A stretch of 64,000 nt of DNA from the NCBI GenBank assembly GCA_026702615.1, contig JAPPBY010000004.1, positions 1-64,000 of the forward strand. Direction: 5' to 3'. Below, in pieces: positions 43,107-51,426 of the stretch. Position numbers and translations under genes: made by a program. The notes beneath the pieces were generated by a model. The model saw only the letters and a list, made by a program, of their open reading frames with translations. It was not told the DNA's origin and made no database searches. The stretch's first letter is position 1; each line of letters starts with the position of its first letter. This stretch comes from Chloroflexota bacterium (lineage in GTDB: Bacteria > Chloroflexota > Dehalococcoidia > Tepidiformales > Tepidiformaceae).

Positions 43107-43742
43107 CTAGTTGAAGCTGAACGGCGGGTACTCGTCGACCAGCAGGCCGGCGCAAACCCCCACACGGGTGCTCCAGCGGGTGTATCCCGCGATGAAGTTG
43201 TGCAGCCACTCGGGCAGTCCGCCGAGGACAGTCCCCCCGAGCCAGGCCACGATCGTGGCCAGCGAGACGACGATCCCGAGGATGGCAAGGACAATGAAGT
43301 GCGGAATGAGCATGATGATGCGCACCGGGAAGAAGCCTGTCAGCCGGTTCCGCCCCTCCACCTGCTGCTGCACATGCAGGCGGACGGGGTAGTCGGCCGC
43401 CTCGCCAAGCGTGAACGGCGGGTATTTGTCAGTGAGGAATCCGCCCGTCACCGAGATGTACGTCTCGAGGTCGGTGTTCAGCGTGCCCCCGTAGGCGCTG
43501 ACCCGTGTGGACCAGCGGGCAAAGCCGGTCGAGAACCGAAGCAACCCCTCGGGGTAGCGGGCGGTGACGACGATCGAGAGCGATGCGAACAGCCAGACAA
43601 AGAACGCTGCGATTCCAAGGAAAGCAAGAATGATCCAGTGCGGGATCGCCAGGATCGGCCGGAAGAACACCGTTAGCCGGTTCTGCGAAGCCGCAGGGTC
43701 GATCTCCAGTTGAACCGGATACTCCGGGTCCATTGCCGTCAT
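43107..43742 (-). CDS. DUF4389 membrane protein (two repeats), paralogue
   Basis: 211 residues with the same internal duplication (NRLTVFFRPILAIPHWIIL; NRLTGFFPVRIIMLIPHFIVL) and the ending LLVDEYPPFSFN, nearly identical to the end of the downstream paralogue. AAAGGAG binding site. It follows purQ by 13 bases. The tandem pair arose by gene duplication. Confidence 0.85.
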   Translation of the reverse strand: MTAMDPEYPVQLEIDPAASQNRLTVFFRPILAIPHWIILAFLGIAAFFVWLFASLSIVVTARYPEGLLRFSTGFARWSTRVSAYGGTLNTDLETYISVTGGFLTDKYPPFTLGEAADYPVRLHVQQQVEGRNRLTGFFPVRIIMLIPHFIVLAILGIVVSLATIVAWLGGTVLGGLPEWLHNFIAGYTRWSTRVGVCAGLLVDEYPPFSFN

Positions 43743-43755
43743 GGTTGTGCTCCTT

Positions 43756-44457
43756 TCAGACCGCGACTTCCGCCGCGGTTTCGACCAGTGATTGCCAGAT
43801 GCGGTTCCCGTCCGCCCCGCCCGTCAGTTCCTCTCCCGCTCGTTCGGGGTGGGGCATCATCCCCACCACATTCCCGGCCTCGTTGCGGATGCCCGCGATG
43901 TTGCGGGCGCTCCCGTTCGGGTTCGAGTCCGGCGTGACCTCGCCCCGCTCGTCGCAGTAGCGGAACACCACCCGTCCTGCCGATTCCAGCTCGTCGAGCG
44001 TTGCGCGGTCGGCCTGGTAGTTCCCCTCGCCGTGGCTGATTGGAATGCGCAGCACTTCTCCCTCGCCGATGCCCGCCGTCCACGGCGTCTCCTCCCCCTC
44101 GCGACGCAGGTGGGTCCACTCGCAGCGGAAGCGCAGGCTCCGGTTCCGGATCAGCGCCCCCGGCAGCAGGCCGCTCTCGCAGAGCACCTGGAAGCCGTTG
44201 CAGATGCCGATAACCGGCAGCCCTGCGTTCGCAGCGCGCACCACCTCTTCCATGATCGGCGAGAAGCGCGCGATCGCCCCGCAGCGCAGGTAGTCCCCGT
44301 AGGAGAAGCCGCCCGGCAGAACCACCGCGTCGAACCCCGCCAGGGAGGTCTCGCGGTGCCACACGATCTCCGCTTCCTGCCCGAGCACGTTCGCGAGCAC
44401 CTGCTCGGTATCGCGGTCGCTCCAGGTCCCCGGGAAACGCACGATAGCGAAGCGCAT
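43756..44457 (-). CDS. purQ: Phosphoribosylformylglycinamidine synthase subunit PurQ
   Basis: 233 residues, class I glutamine amidotransferase. The nucleophile motif is GICNGFQVL, the triad His in MMPHPERA, and the start [15 protein letters not shown] is typical. It makes ammonia for PurL. A TATACT -10 lies 37 bases upstream with a GAGG binding site. Head of the purQ-DUF4389-DUF4389-RDD-RDD-purL series. Confidence 0.96.
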   Translation of the reverse strand: MRFAIVRFPGTWSDRDTEQVLANVLGQEAEIVWHRETSLAGFDAVVLPGGFSYGDYLRCGAIARFSPIMEEVVRAANAGLPVIGICNGFQVLCESGLLPGALIRNRSLRFRCEWTHLRREGEETPWTAGIGEGEVLRIPISHGEGNYQADRATLDELESAGRVVFRYCDERGEVTPDSNPNGSARNIAGIRNEAGNVVGMMPHPERAGEELTGGADGNRIWQSLVETAAEVAV

Positions 44458-44493
44458 CAGTCCTCGAACGTCGGCCTGTGGGTGCCTGACCGC

Positions 44494-44499
44494 AGTATA
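44494..44499 (-). promoter_or_regulatory. -10 box for purQ
   Basis: TATACT (5 of 6) on the minus strand, 36 bases before the ATG; no matching -35. Confidence 0.5.
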
Positions 44500-44526
44500 G
44501 CAGCGCCCCTTGAATGCTCTGGCGGC

Positions 44527-46731
44527 CTACTCGTCGGCTGCCCGGATTGGGGGGGCCTCGGGGTCCGCCGGCGTTGGACCGACTAATGGCGCCGCCGTGT
44601 CCTGTGGCTCGTCCGGCGAGCCGGCCCGCTCAGGCGCGTCAGGGTATTCGATGCGCGGGTGGTAGACCGCCCGCAGGGTGCTCCGGAAGCTTGCCGCCAC
44701 CACCTGCAGATCCCGCATCGTGATGTCGCATTCGTCCATTTGTCCTTCGGCCAGCCGCTCCGCAAACACGCCGTTCACGAGTTCGTCGATCTCCTCGTGC
44801 GTCTCCGGCTGGGTGGCCCGCACGAGCGCCTCGCACGAGTCCGCCAGCATCACGATGGCGTGTTCCTTCTCCTGCGGGCGTGGCCCCGGATAGCGGAAGT
44901 TCTCCTCCTCGGCATCGCCCCGCTCCAGCGCCTTGTGGAAGAAGAACTCCACCAGCCGTGTGCCGTGGTGCTGCGGAATGAAATCCCCCACGAGCGCTGG
45001 CAGCCGGCGCCGTCGTGCGATCTCCACACCGTCGAGCACATGGCCGTGGATGATCCTGGCGCTCGCTTCCGGGGAGAGGCTGTCGTGTGGACTTACCCCC
45101 CGGTCGATGTTGTTCTCCACGAAATACTCGGGACGCTCCATCTTGCCGATGTCGTGGTAGTACGCCCCGGCCCGCACCAGCAGTGAGTCCGCCCCGATGC
45201 GATTCGCTGCCTGCTCCGCCAGCGTGCCCACCAGCATGCTGTGGTGGAACGTCCCCGGCGCCTTCTCCTGCAACTCCTGCAGGATTGGGTGGCCGGCCTG
45301 CGCCAGCTCCATCAGCTGCATTCGCGTCGTGACCCGCAACGCCATCGAAAGGAGCACGTGCAGCCCGAGCCCGATCACGGCCGAGCCGCCTCCGGCAATG
45401 CCTGCCGCCATCGCCAGCCAGCCCAGTCCCTCCGTCTCCCGTTGCTCCGTCAGCAGCCAGAACGCCAGCAAGACCGCCCCCGTCGCCGCCGCCACCGCCA
45501 CGCCCGCCGTGGCAAAGCGCCCCAGCCGTTCCGTCCGTTGCATCGCCGCCGCCCCCGCCAGACCGGCCGCCGCATACGCGATCACCAGCTCCAGTGGCTC
45601 GAGCGCGCTCGTGAATGCCGCCCCCGCGAGAGAAGGCGCCGTGGCCGCAATGAACCCCGCATAGAGCGCCACCACCACCGCCACCATCGCCCCGAATCGC
45701 GGCGCCGATACCGACGACACCACCACCGCCGCCGCTCCCACCGGCACGCTGTAGGCGAAGAACCGCCCCTCCGTGTCGGGGAGCAACTCCGGCAAGGCCA
45801 CCCGCACGGCGACGAGCGTCCCCAGCACCGCCAGCAGCGTCATCAGGCCCCGGCGCTCGGCCGGCCGTTCGAATGGTTGCAGGCGGTAGAGGTAGACCCC
45901 CAGCACCGTCCCCAGGGCCGCCCCCATCAGCAGCCCCGCTCCCAGGTCGTAGTAGTCGAACCCCTCGCGAATGACCCCCGTCTCCCGCAGCGCCTCGATC
46001 ACGACGGCGTCGAGCGTCTGCCCTTCCTCCGCGATCACCTCGCCCGTGGCGTAGGTCACCAACACCGGCTCCACCGCCGCTCGCGCCTCCTCCTGAAGCT
46101 CCTGCGTCGTTTCCAGGTCGAGCGCGACTGTCGGCGTCACGAACGCCTCGAGCAGTTCGCGAAGCGCCCCTTCCCCGTTCTGGAACGACGGCACGTTCCC
46201 TACCAGCAGGTACGCCTCGATGCGGTTGCGTTTGTCTTCCTCGCGGAGGGGCGAGTTCAGGATCGCGCGCACGCCCTCCACGGCCGATTGGCGCAAGTCC
46301 TCCAGGTCCCGCAGGGTCAGCGTCAGGAGCGTCGACCGGATCGCCTGTCCCAGGCCGATGCCTCCCGGCGACTCGCCGAGCGCCTCCAGCCGCTCGTCCG
46401 AGGAAAGCCCGGAACGCAGTCGTAACCGCGCCACCTCCTCAAAGAGCGTGTCCAGCAACGCCAGCTGCTGTGCCGGCACCTCTTCGAGCGAGGCCATCAC
46501 CGGCTCGATGGTGGCTTCTGCCTCGTCCCTCGCCGCCCGTGTCAGTTCCTCCGAGACGTATTCGCTTTCGCGCACGGCGGCGAAGGCGCGCGGGGCGATG
46601 TCGCCCTCGTTGGGGGCGCTCTCGCCGGGAAGCAGCGGTATCGCCAGTGCGATCGCGCCGATGGCGATGATCACGCCAAAGGCAGCCGCGCCCCCGCGCG
46701 TAACGACCGGATCAGGACGGCGGCGGAGCAT
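44527..46731 (-). CDS. 7TM-HD phosphohydrolase (PgpH/YqfF-like, probable c-di-AMP phosphodiesterase)
   Basis: 734 residues: N-terminal membrane helix, an extracytoplasmic domain (about 45-270) with a degenerate YVTYATGE motif, seven membrane helices (about 275-475), then a cytosolic HD domain with HHSMLVGTLAEQAANRIG, YYHDIGKMERPEYF and DFIPQHHGTRLVEFFFHKA metal motifs. Homologues hydrolyse c-di-AMP. A TATCAT hexamer lies 13 bases before the ATG. The C-terminal tail is Pro-rich. Confidence 0.92.
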   Translation of the reverse strand: MLRRRPDPVVTRGGAAAFGVIIAIGAIALAIPLLPGESAPNEGDIAPRAFAAVRESEYVSEELTRAARDEAEATIEPVMASLEEVPAQQLALLDTLFEEVARLRLRSGLSSDERLEALGESPGGIGLGQAIRSTLLTLTLRDLEDLRQSAVEGVRAILNSPLREEDKRNRIEAYLLVGNVPSFQNGEGALRELLEAFVTPTVALDLETTQELQEEARAAVEPVLVTYATGEVIAEEGQTLDAVVIEALRETGVIREGFDYYDLGAGLLMGAALGTVLGVYLYRLQPFERPAERRGLMTLLAVLGTLVAVRVALPELLPDTEGRFFAYSVPVGAAAVVVSSVSAPRFGAMVAVVVALYAGFIAATAPSLAGAAFTSALEPLELVIAYAAAGLAGAAAMQRTERLGRFATAGVAVAAATGAVLLAFWLLTEQRETEGLGWLAMAAGIAGGGSAVIGLGLHVLLSMALRVTTRMQLMELAQAGHPILQELQEKAPGTFHHSMLVGTLAEQAANRIGADSLLVRAGAYYHDIGKMERPEYFVENNIDRGVSPHDSLSPEASARIIHGHVLDGVEIARRRRLPALVGDFIPQHHGTRLVEFFFHKALERGDAEEENFRYPGPRPQEKEHAIVMLADSCEALVRATQPETHEEIDELVNGVFAERLAEGQMDECDITMRDLQVVAASFRSTLRAVYHPRIEYPDAPERAGSPDEPQDTAAPLVGPTPADPEAPPIRAADE

Positions 46732-46856
46732 GAGGTGGCCTCGGATGATAGCAGAGCAACCCTGCCGTCCCGCCGCCGTGGCGCCCCGCGAGCCGGTATC
46801 GTTACGCGTCGAGCCGGCCCCCGAGCCGGCCAGTTTCCCCCCGAAGGGTGGACCGA

Positions 46857-47996
46857 ATGGCGGACATCAACGAGGTAGTGGGGACGGCGCTCGAGGAGCT
46901 CATCGCTAGCGGTGTCGAGTCGGGACTGCAGGTCGCGGCCTACCACCACGGCGAGCTCGTCGTCGACGCCTGGGCCGGCCTGGCCGACGTTGAATCAGGC
47001 CGCCCGGTCGATGGCGGCACGCTCTTCACGTCGTTTTCGTGCACCAAGGGCGTCACCGCGACCGCGATCCACATGCTCGTCGAACGCGGTGTCATCGCCT
47101 ACGACGAGCCCGTCGCCGCCTACTGGCCCGAATTCGCCCAGCGCGGGAAGCAGTACGCGACCATCCGCCACGCCCTCACCCACCGCGCTGGCGTCCCCCA
47201 GATGCCCGACGGCGTCACGCCCGAGCTGATGGCGGACTGGGACTACATGTGCGACGCCATCGCCGCCCTTGAGCCCCTCTGGGAGCCTGGAACCCGCACG
47301 GGCTACCACGCCTACACCTTCGGCTGGATCCTCGGCGAGATCATCCGGCGCGCCGACGGCCGGCCCATCAACCAGTTCGTCCAGGACGAGATATGCGCTC
47401 CCCTCGGCCTCGACGGCATTTTCATGGGCGTAAACGACGCCGCCGAGCCGCGCGTCGCCACGCTCGTCGACGGCCCCCGGCCCGACCTCCCGCCTGCCCC
47501 GCCGGACGCGCTCATCGCGCGCGCCATCCCCCCTGCCGTCGGCATCCTCGCCGAGCCTTACAACAACCCCCGCGTGCGCCGCGCCTCCCTCCCCGCCCAC
47601 GGAGGACTCATGAGCGCCCGGTCCCTCGCCCGCATGTACGCCGCGCTCGGCAACGGCGGCGAGCTCGACGGTGTCCGCATCCTCCCCGAGGAGCGCGTCC
47701 GCACCGCCACCCGCTTCCAGACCGACGAGGTCGATATGGTCATCCAGCAGCCCGTGCGCAAGGCGCTGGGCTACTTCCAGACCGGTCCCATCACCGCCAT
47801 GGGTCCCCGCACGACCACCTTCGGCCACCCGGGGGCCGGCGGCGCCATCGGCTTCGCCGACCCGGAGCACGAGTTCGCCTTCGCCCTCACCAAGAGCTCG
47901 CTCGTCGCCGGCGCCGAGCCTGGCCAAAGCGCCGCCGAGGTCATCGGCGCACTCGTGCGCCGCGAGCTGGGATTCCCCGATGAAGAGGCTGGCTAG
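46857..47996 (+). CDS. Serine beta-lactamase-like esterase (class C fold)
   Basis: 379 residues from the ATG at 46857 (a GTG 9 bases earlier is less likely). SxxK is SCTK at 61-64, the Tyr motif lies in GYHAYTFGW near 150, and the third motif is HPG in TFGHPGAGGAIGF. This combination is typical of EstB-like esterases and other non-lactamase members. No signal peptide, so cytosolic. Ends interleaved with yqeY in CTAG. Confidence 0.88.
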   Translation: MADINEVVGTALEELIASGVESGLQVAAYHHGELVVDAWAGLADVESGRPVDGGTLFTSFSCTKGVTATAIHMLVERGVIAYDEPVAAYWPEFAQRGKQYATIRHALTHRAGVPQMPDGVTPELMADWDYMCDAIAALEPLWEPGTRTGYHAYTFGWILGEIIRRADGRPINQFVQDEICAPLGLDGIFMGVNDAAEPRVATLVDGPRPDLPPAPPDALIARAIPPAVGILAEPYNNPRVRRASLPAHGGLMSARSLARMYAALGNGGELDGVRILPEERVRTATRFQTDEVDMVIQQPVRKALGYFQTGPITAMGPRTTTFGHPGAGGAIGFADPEHEFAFALTKSSLVAGAEPGQSAAEVIGALVRRELGFPDEEAG

Positions 47997-48439
47997 CCCA
48001 GCAGACCCCGCACGATCTCGCTAATCACACGGCCGTCGGCCCGTCCCTGGAAGCGCTTGATCAGCACCGGCATCACCTTGCCGATATCCCGCGGTCCCGA
48101 GGCGCCCGTCTCCGCGATCGTGGCCTGCGCGGCCTCCTCGATCTCTTCGCGGCTCGCTTCCTCGGGCAGGTAGCCCGCGAACGCCTCCAGCTCCGCTTCC
48201 TCGCGCTCCACCAGGTCGTCGCGGCCGCCCTTGCGGAACTCCTCGATGCTCTCCCGCCGCTGCTTCACCTGCCGCTGCACGACGACCAGCAGGTCGCCCT
48301 CGGCAAGCTCGTCGCCCGCCTCGATCTCTGCGTTTTTGATCGCTGCTGTCAGCATGCGCAGCGCGGCCTTGCGCGGCTCGTCTTTCGCGAGCATGGCCGC
48401 GCGCAGGTCGCTCTGGATGCGCTCTTTCAGTTCTGCCAC
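47993..48439 (-). CDS. yqeY: YqeY/GatB-like protein
   Basis: 148 residues. LKERIQSDLRAAMLAKDEPRKAALRMLTAAIKNAEIEAG and the closing DIGKVMPVLIKRFQGRADGRVISEIVRGLL are diagnostic of YqeY (tRNA-amidotransferase GatB C-terminal-like). It lies 10 bases after rpsU, the widely conserved rpsU-yqeY pair. Exact role unknown, probably linked to translation. Confidence 0.93.
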   Translation of the reverse strand: MAELKERIQSDLRAAMLAKDEPRKAALRMLTAAIKNAEIEAGDELAEGDLLVVVQRQVKQRRESIEEFRKGGRDDLVEREEAELEAFAGYLPEEASREEIEEAAQATIAETGASGPRDIGKVMPVLIKRFQGRADGRVISEIVRGLLG

Positions 48440-48449
48440 GGGAAGAGGG

Positions 48450-48665
48450 TTACCGGCCCGAGCGGGCTCGCGCTTCCGCCCGAAGCTGCTTCTTCCGCAA
48501 CTTCCGCAGGCGCGCTGCTTCCTTCTTCTTGCGCTTCACGCTCGGCTTTTCGTAGTGCTGGCGCTTGCGCGTTTCGGAGAGGATGCCGTCTTGCTGCACG
48601 CGCTTGTTGAAGCGCTTCAGTGCAGACTCGAATGGCTCATCCTCGCCGATGATGATTTCAGCCAC
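48450..48665 (-). CDS. rpsU: Ribosomal protein bS21
   Basis: 71 residues with the S21 pattern [36 protein letters not shown] and a long basic tail. Small-subunit protein involved in initiation. Two hairpins lie in its upstream region at 48679-48713. Confidence 0.96.
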   Translation of the reverse strand: MAEIIIGEDEPFESALKRFNKRVQQDGILSETRKRQHYEKPSVKRKKKEAARLRKLRKKQLRAEARARSGR

Positions 48666-48678
48666 GTTGCTGGCTCAC

Positions 48679-48713
48679 CACCCTTCGGGTGCGACTGCCG
48701 CCCGTCCGGACGG
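48679..48713 (-). promoter_or_regulatory. Two hairpins upstream of rpsU
   Basis: CACCC-TTC-GGGTG at 48679-48691 and the perfect palindrome CCGTCCGGACGG at 48702-48713 lie 14 to 48 bases before the rpsU start. They could be part of an autoregulated leader or end transcription of the upstream gene; no T-run is seen. Confidence 0.35.
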
Positions 48714-48760
48714 CGAGCGCTCACGGTACCACCCGCCGACCGCTCGCGAAAGCTGCGGCG

Positions 48761-49231
48761 TCAGCTTCCCCCGCCGCCCCGCGCCTCCCGCACGCGCGCA
48801 TCCAGGATGCGCAGCCGTTCCTCCACCCAGATGGCCGGACGCTCGTTCCGGACGCTCGGCGACTCGATGTTGTAGCGGTCCTGCTTCATGCGCAGCGACC
48901 GCGCCGCGGCCGCGAACTCCCGCCTGCGCTCCGCGATGAGCGGCGCCAGCCGCTGCCACTCCCCCGTCGACCGTGCCCGCTCGACGAGCGTTCCGTGCTC
49001 CCCCTCGATATCGGCCAGCCGCTTCTTGTCGCCCTCGATCGTGCGCGCCAGCTCAAGCCACTCCGGCAGCGCCCCCGCGTTCCCGAGGATGTGGTGGGCC
49101 AACCACAGGTCACCCGCCAGCCGGTCCGCATCCCGCAGCTGGAGCGGCGCCCCCTCCCCCGGGAGCCCCGCGAGCACGCCCTCCTCGATCGCTTCGAGGA
49201 TGCGGTTCTCGACCAGCTGCTCGAATCTCAC
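48761..49231 (-). CDS. DUF1992 protein (DnaJC28-type conserved domain)
   Basis: 156 residues. The start FEQLVENRILEAIEEGVLAGLPGEGAPL and the LAHHILGNAGALPEWLELAR stretch are the DUF1992/DnaJ-homologue-C28 signature. Soluble and helical; function unknown. No J-domain here. Confidence 0.85.
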   Translation of the reverse strand: MRFEQLVENRILEAIEEGVLAGLPGEGAPLQLRDADRLAGDLWLAHHILGNAGALPEWLELARTIEGDKKRLADIEGEHGTLVERARSTGEWQRLAPLIAERRREFAAAARSLRMKQDRYNIESPSVRNERPAIWVEERLRILDARVREARGGGGS

Positions 49232-49308
49232 CGGTTCCTCGCCCTGCCCTGCCTAGCAGAACGGGGCCACGCGGGCCCCGTCTCAATCGTCTCCGTTGGT
49301 GCAGGTCG

Positions 49309-49452
49309 CTAGTCGGCCGAGGGCAGAACCTTCGGCTGCATCAGCTCCATGTCGCGCTCGTCGCACTTCAGGTCGCAGTCGCCCGGCTTGATTACCAGCA
49401 CCTCAATGCCGGTGTTCTCGTCCTTGTAGCGCTTCCCCAGTTGTACGGCCAT
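49309..49452 (-). CDS. Micro-ORF related to desulforedoxin-like protein, metal site degenerate
   Basis: 47 residues from the ATG at 49452. The sequence GKRYKDENTGIEVLVIKPGDCDLKCDERDMELMQ aligns with the 39-residue paralogue just upstream (both begin MA-Q-GKRY, then a strand, then GD-DLKC). The first Cys pair of desulforedoxin is missing; two Cys remain (CDLKC). It follows its paralogue by 14 bases. Too short for routine gene calling but clearly coding by paralogy. Confidence 0.6.
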   Translation of the reverse strand: MAVQLGKRYKDENTGIEVLVIKPGDCDLKCDERDMELMQPKVLPSAD

Positions 49453-49466
49453 CGCAAGTTCCCTCG

Positions 49467-49586
49467 TTACTTCTTCAGTTCGAGCGGCACGTCGCCGCAC
49501 TTCAGGTCGCCGTCGCCGCCCTTCGTGACGATGAACTCAGCCTTGCACTTCGGGCAGAGATACCGTTTTCCCGTCTGCGCCGCCAT
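49467..49586 (-). CDS. Desulforedoxin-like metal-binding micro-protein
   Basis: 39 residues from the ATG at 49586 with a GGAGGGA binding site. CPKC at 11-14 and C30 in GDGDLKCGD follow the desulforedoxin layout (CxxC then CC), with the fourth ligand replaced by Gly/Asp. It would bind Fe or Zn with at most three Cys unless it dimerises. It lies 82 bases downstream of the bc operon's last large gene and may be cotranscribed with it. Confidence 0.65.
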   Translation of the reverse strand: MAAQTGKRYLCPKCKAEFIVTKGGDGDLKCGDVPLELKK

Positions 49587-49668
49587 CTCAGTCCCTCCTG
49601 TTGTCGACGAAGTTCCGGTCGGGTCCGGATCGTAGGCACGCCCCTTCGGAGCGTCAATGAAGCAGCCG

Positions 49669-51408
49669 TTACTCGGTGACGAACACGACCGCCAGCATGT
49701 CCGGGTGGTAGCTGCAGGTGATGCGGTACTCGCCCGGCGCATCGAAGGTGAACGTCCGCATGACGCCCACGCCCTCGAAGTCATCGCCCTGCTGCTGGCC
49801 GTCGATCTCGATGTTGTGGAGCCCCACCACGTTCTCGAACGTCACCGTTGTTCCCACGGCGACCTTCACGCCCGTCCGGTTCGGCTCGCCGGCTACGCCG
49901 TCGGCCACCACCGTCCAGTCGTTGTCGTTCGCGAGGATGAGGACGTCGGTCGAAACCGCGTTCGGCTCGTCGATGACAATCGGGTCCGCGCCGCTGATCG
50001 TGTTGAACGCGCTTGTCGAAACGGTGTGCTCGACGCAGGCCGTGCCCGGGTTGATCTCGTCCGACGGCGCCGCCCCCCACGCGTCGGCGGGGAAGTGCAG
50101 CGACTTGCCGATGGGCACCACCGCGTCCGCCGCCAGGCCGTTCGCCTCACCCAGCGAGGCCGCCGTCACGTTGCCGAAGCCCGAGGCCACCTGGGTCAGG
50201 TCGGCGCCCGCTACCACGTACGCGTTGATCGGCGGGAGCGCGATCCAGACTTCGGTCGAGACGTCTTCGCCCGCGCCCAGCTCGTTGTCCGACCGCAGCG
50301 TGCTTTCGCTCAGGCCATGGGCGCTGGCGATGGAGAGGACCGTGTCGCCGAACTGCACGATGTAGCCAGTGCCGTCGCGCAGCATGAGTTCCGTGCCCTC
50401 CGCGATGGCGGCGTCCTCGGCGAGCTCGTTGTCCTCCGCGAGTGCCAGCACGGGGATGTCGTGCGCTTCCGCGATGGAGAGGAGCGTATCGCCCGCCTGT
50501 GCGGTGTAGGACGTGCCGTCGGGCAGGAGCAGCTTGCGCTCACCCGTCAGCGGCGTGTCGTCGGCGATGTCGCCCACGATCGACAGCAGCAGCGGATTCA
50601 GCGAACGGATCTGCGACGGCGTGATGCCGTGCCGCTCTGCGATGCTCCCCAGTGTGTCTCCCGCGCTCACCCGGTAGGCCGCGCCTTCCGGCAGGCGCAG
50701 CGTTTGCCCCGGAAGCAGCCCGGTCGCGATGTTGTCCGCGGACGGGTTCAGCATCAGGGCCTCGTCGTCGCCCGAGTACGGAAGGTAGAAGTTCCCGCTC
50801 CCGTCCACCGCGTAGGTCAGCCCGTTCAGCTCGGCGATGAGGATGGCGCCCTCGACCTCGTTCGCTCCGATCCCGTGCGCCGCCGCAATCAGGGGCAGTG
50901 TGTCGCCCGTCACCGAGGCCGATGACTCGTGGTTCAGGTTGTGGGCGAACTCGACCGCCGCCAGCCAGCCGTGGTTCGTCGGATTGCCGTTTGCGTCGAA
51001 CGTCTCTCCCTCGAGCGGCGCCGTCAGCAGCCGCACGAGGTGCTCAATCTGGTTCGCCGTCAGGCTGCCGCCGTTCGAATCGAGCCAGGCCGGCATCAGT
51101 GTGCCCGCCCGCCCGCAGATCAGCGTGCGCCTGATCAGGTCCTGGTTTTGCGAGAGCGCCAGCGGTTCCTGGTTCCGGAACGCGGCCTTGTTCAGCGTCA
51201 GGCCCACGCCGCCCTCGCCCCGGATGCCGTGGCAGGTGCGGCAGTTGTTCGCGTAGAGCAACGCCCCGCGCTCGATCGACTCGGCCTCGAAGAAGTCTGC
51301 CTGCCGCTCCGCGCGGATGGGCAGGTCGATTGCCGTGTACGCGGCGCAGCCCGCCACGCTGATAAACAGCAGCACCACGATCAGGAAGATTTGGCGCTGG
51401 GTGTTCAA
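49669..51408 (-). CDS. Cytochrome c - multi-LysM - cupredoxin fusion protein
   Basis: 579 residues. Start with a lipoprotein-like signal (lipobox VAGC, C21). A class I cytochrome c domain follows with CRTCH at 56-60 and the Met ligand in TLMPAW (M105). Then four to five LysM repeats: about 245-293 (YRVSAGDTLGSIAERHG), 301-345 (YTAQAGDTLLSIAEAHD), 349-392 (YIVQFGDTVLSIASAHG), plus weak ones at about 164-209 and 397-440. The C-terminal 68 residues are a type 1 copper cupredoxin: H531, C565, H568, M571 (CxxHxxM as in amicyanin). It is the last large gene of the bc operon, so it should accept electrons from Rieske. LysM would bind peptidoglycan glycans. The domain combination is unfamiliar to me. 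Confidence 0.88.
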   Translation of the reverse strand: MNTQRQIFLIVVLLFISVAGCAAYTAIDLPIRAERQADFFEAESIERGALLYANNCRTCHGIRGEGGVGLTLNKAAFRNQEPLALSQNQDLIRRTLICGRAGTLMPAWLDSNGGSLTANQIEHLVRLLTAPLEGETFDANGNPTNHGWLAAVEFAHNLNHESSASVTGDTLPLIAAAHGIGANEVEGAILIAELNGLTYAVDGSGNFYLPYSGDDEALMLNPSADNIATGLLPGQTLRLPEGAAYRVSAGDTLGSIAERHGITPSQIRSLNPLLLSIVGDIADDTPLTGERKLLLPDGTSYTAQAGDTLLSIAEAHDIPVLALAEDNELAEDAAIAEGTELMLRDGTGYIVQFGDTVLSIASAHGLSESTLRSDNELGAGEDVSTEVWIALPPINAYVVAGADLTQVASGFGNVTAASLGEANGLAADAVVPIGKSLHFPADAWGAAPSDEINPGTACVEHTVSTSAFNTISGADPIVIDEPNAVSTDVLILANDNDWTVVADGVAGEPNRTGVKVAVGTTVTFENVVGLHNIEIDGQQQGDDFEGVGVMRTFTFDAPGEYRITCSYHPDMLAVVFVTE

Positions 51409-51426
51409 CGGGTCCTCCGCTGCCGG

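Noticed and set aside
46848-46856. GTG start three codons before the beta-lactamase-like ATG
   Set aside because: The GTG is part of the GGGTGG stretch that better serves as binding site for the ATG at 46857.
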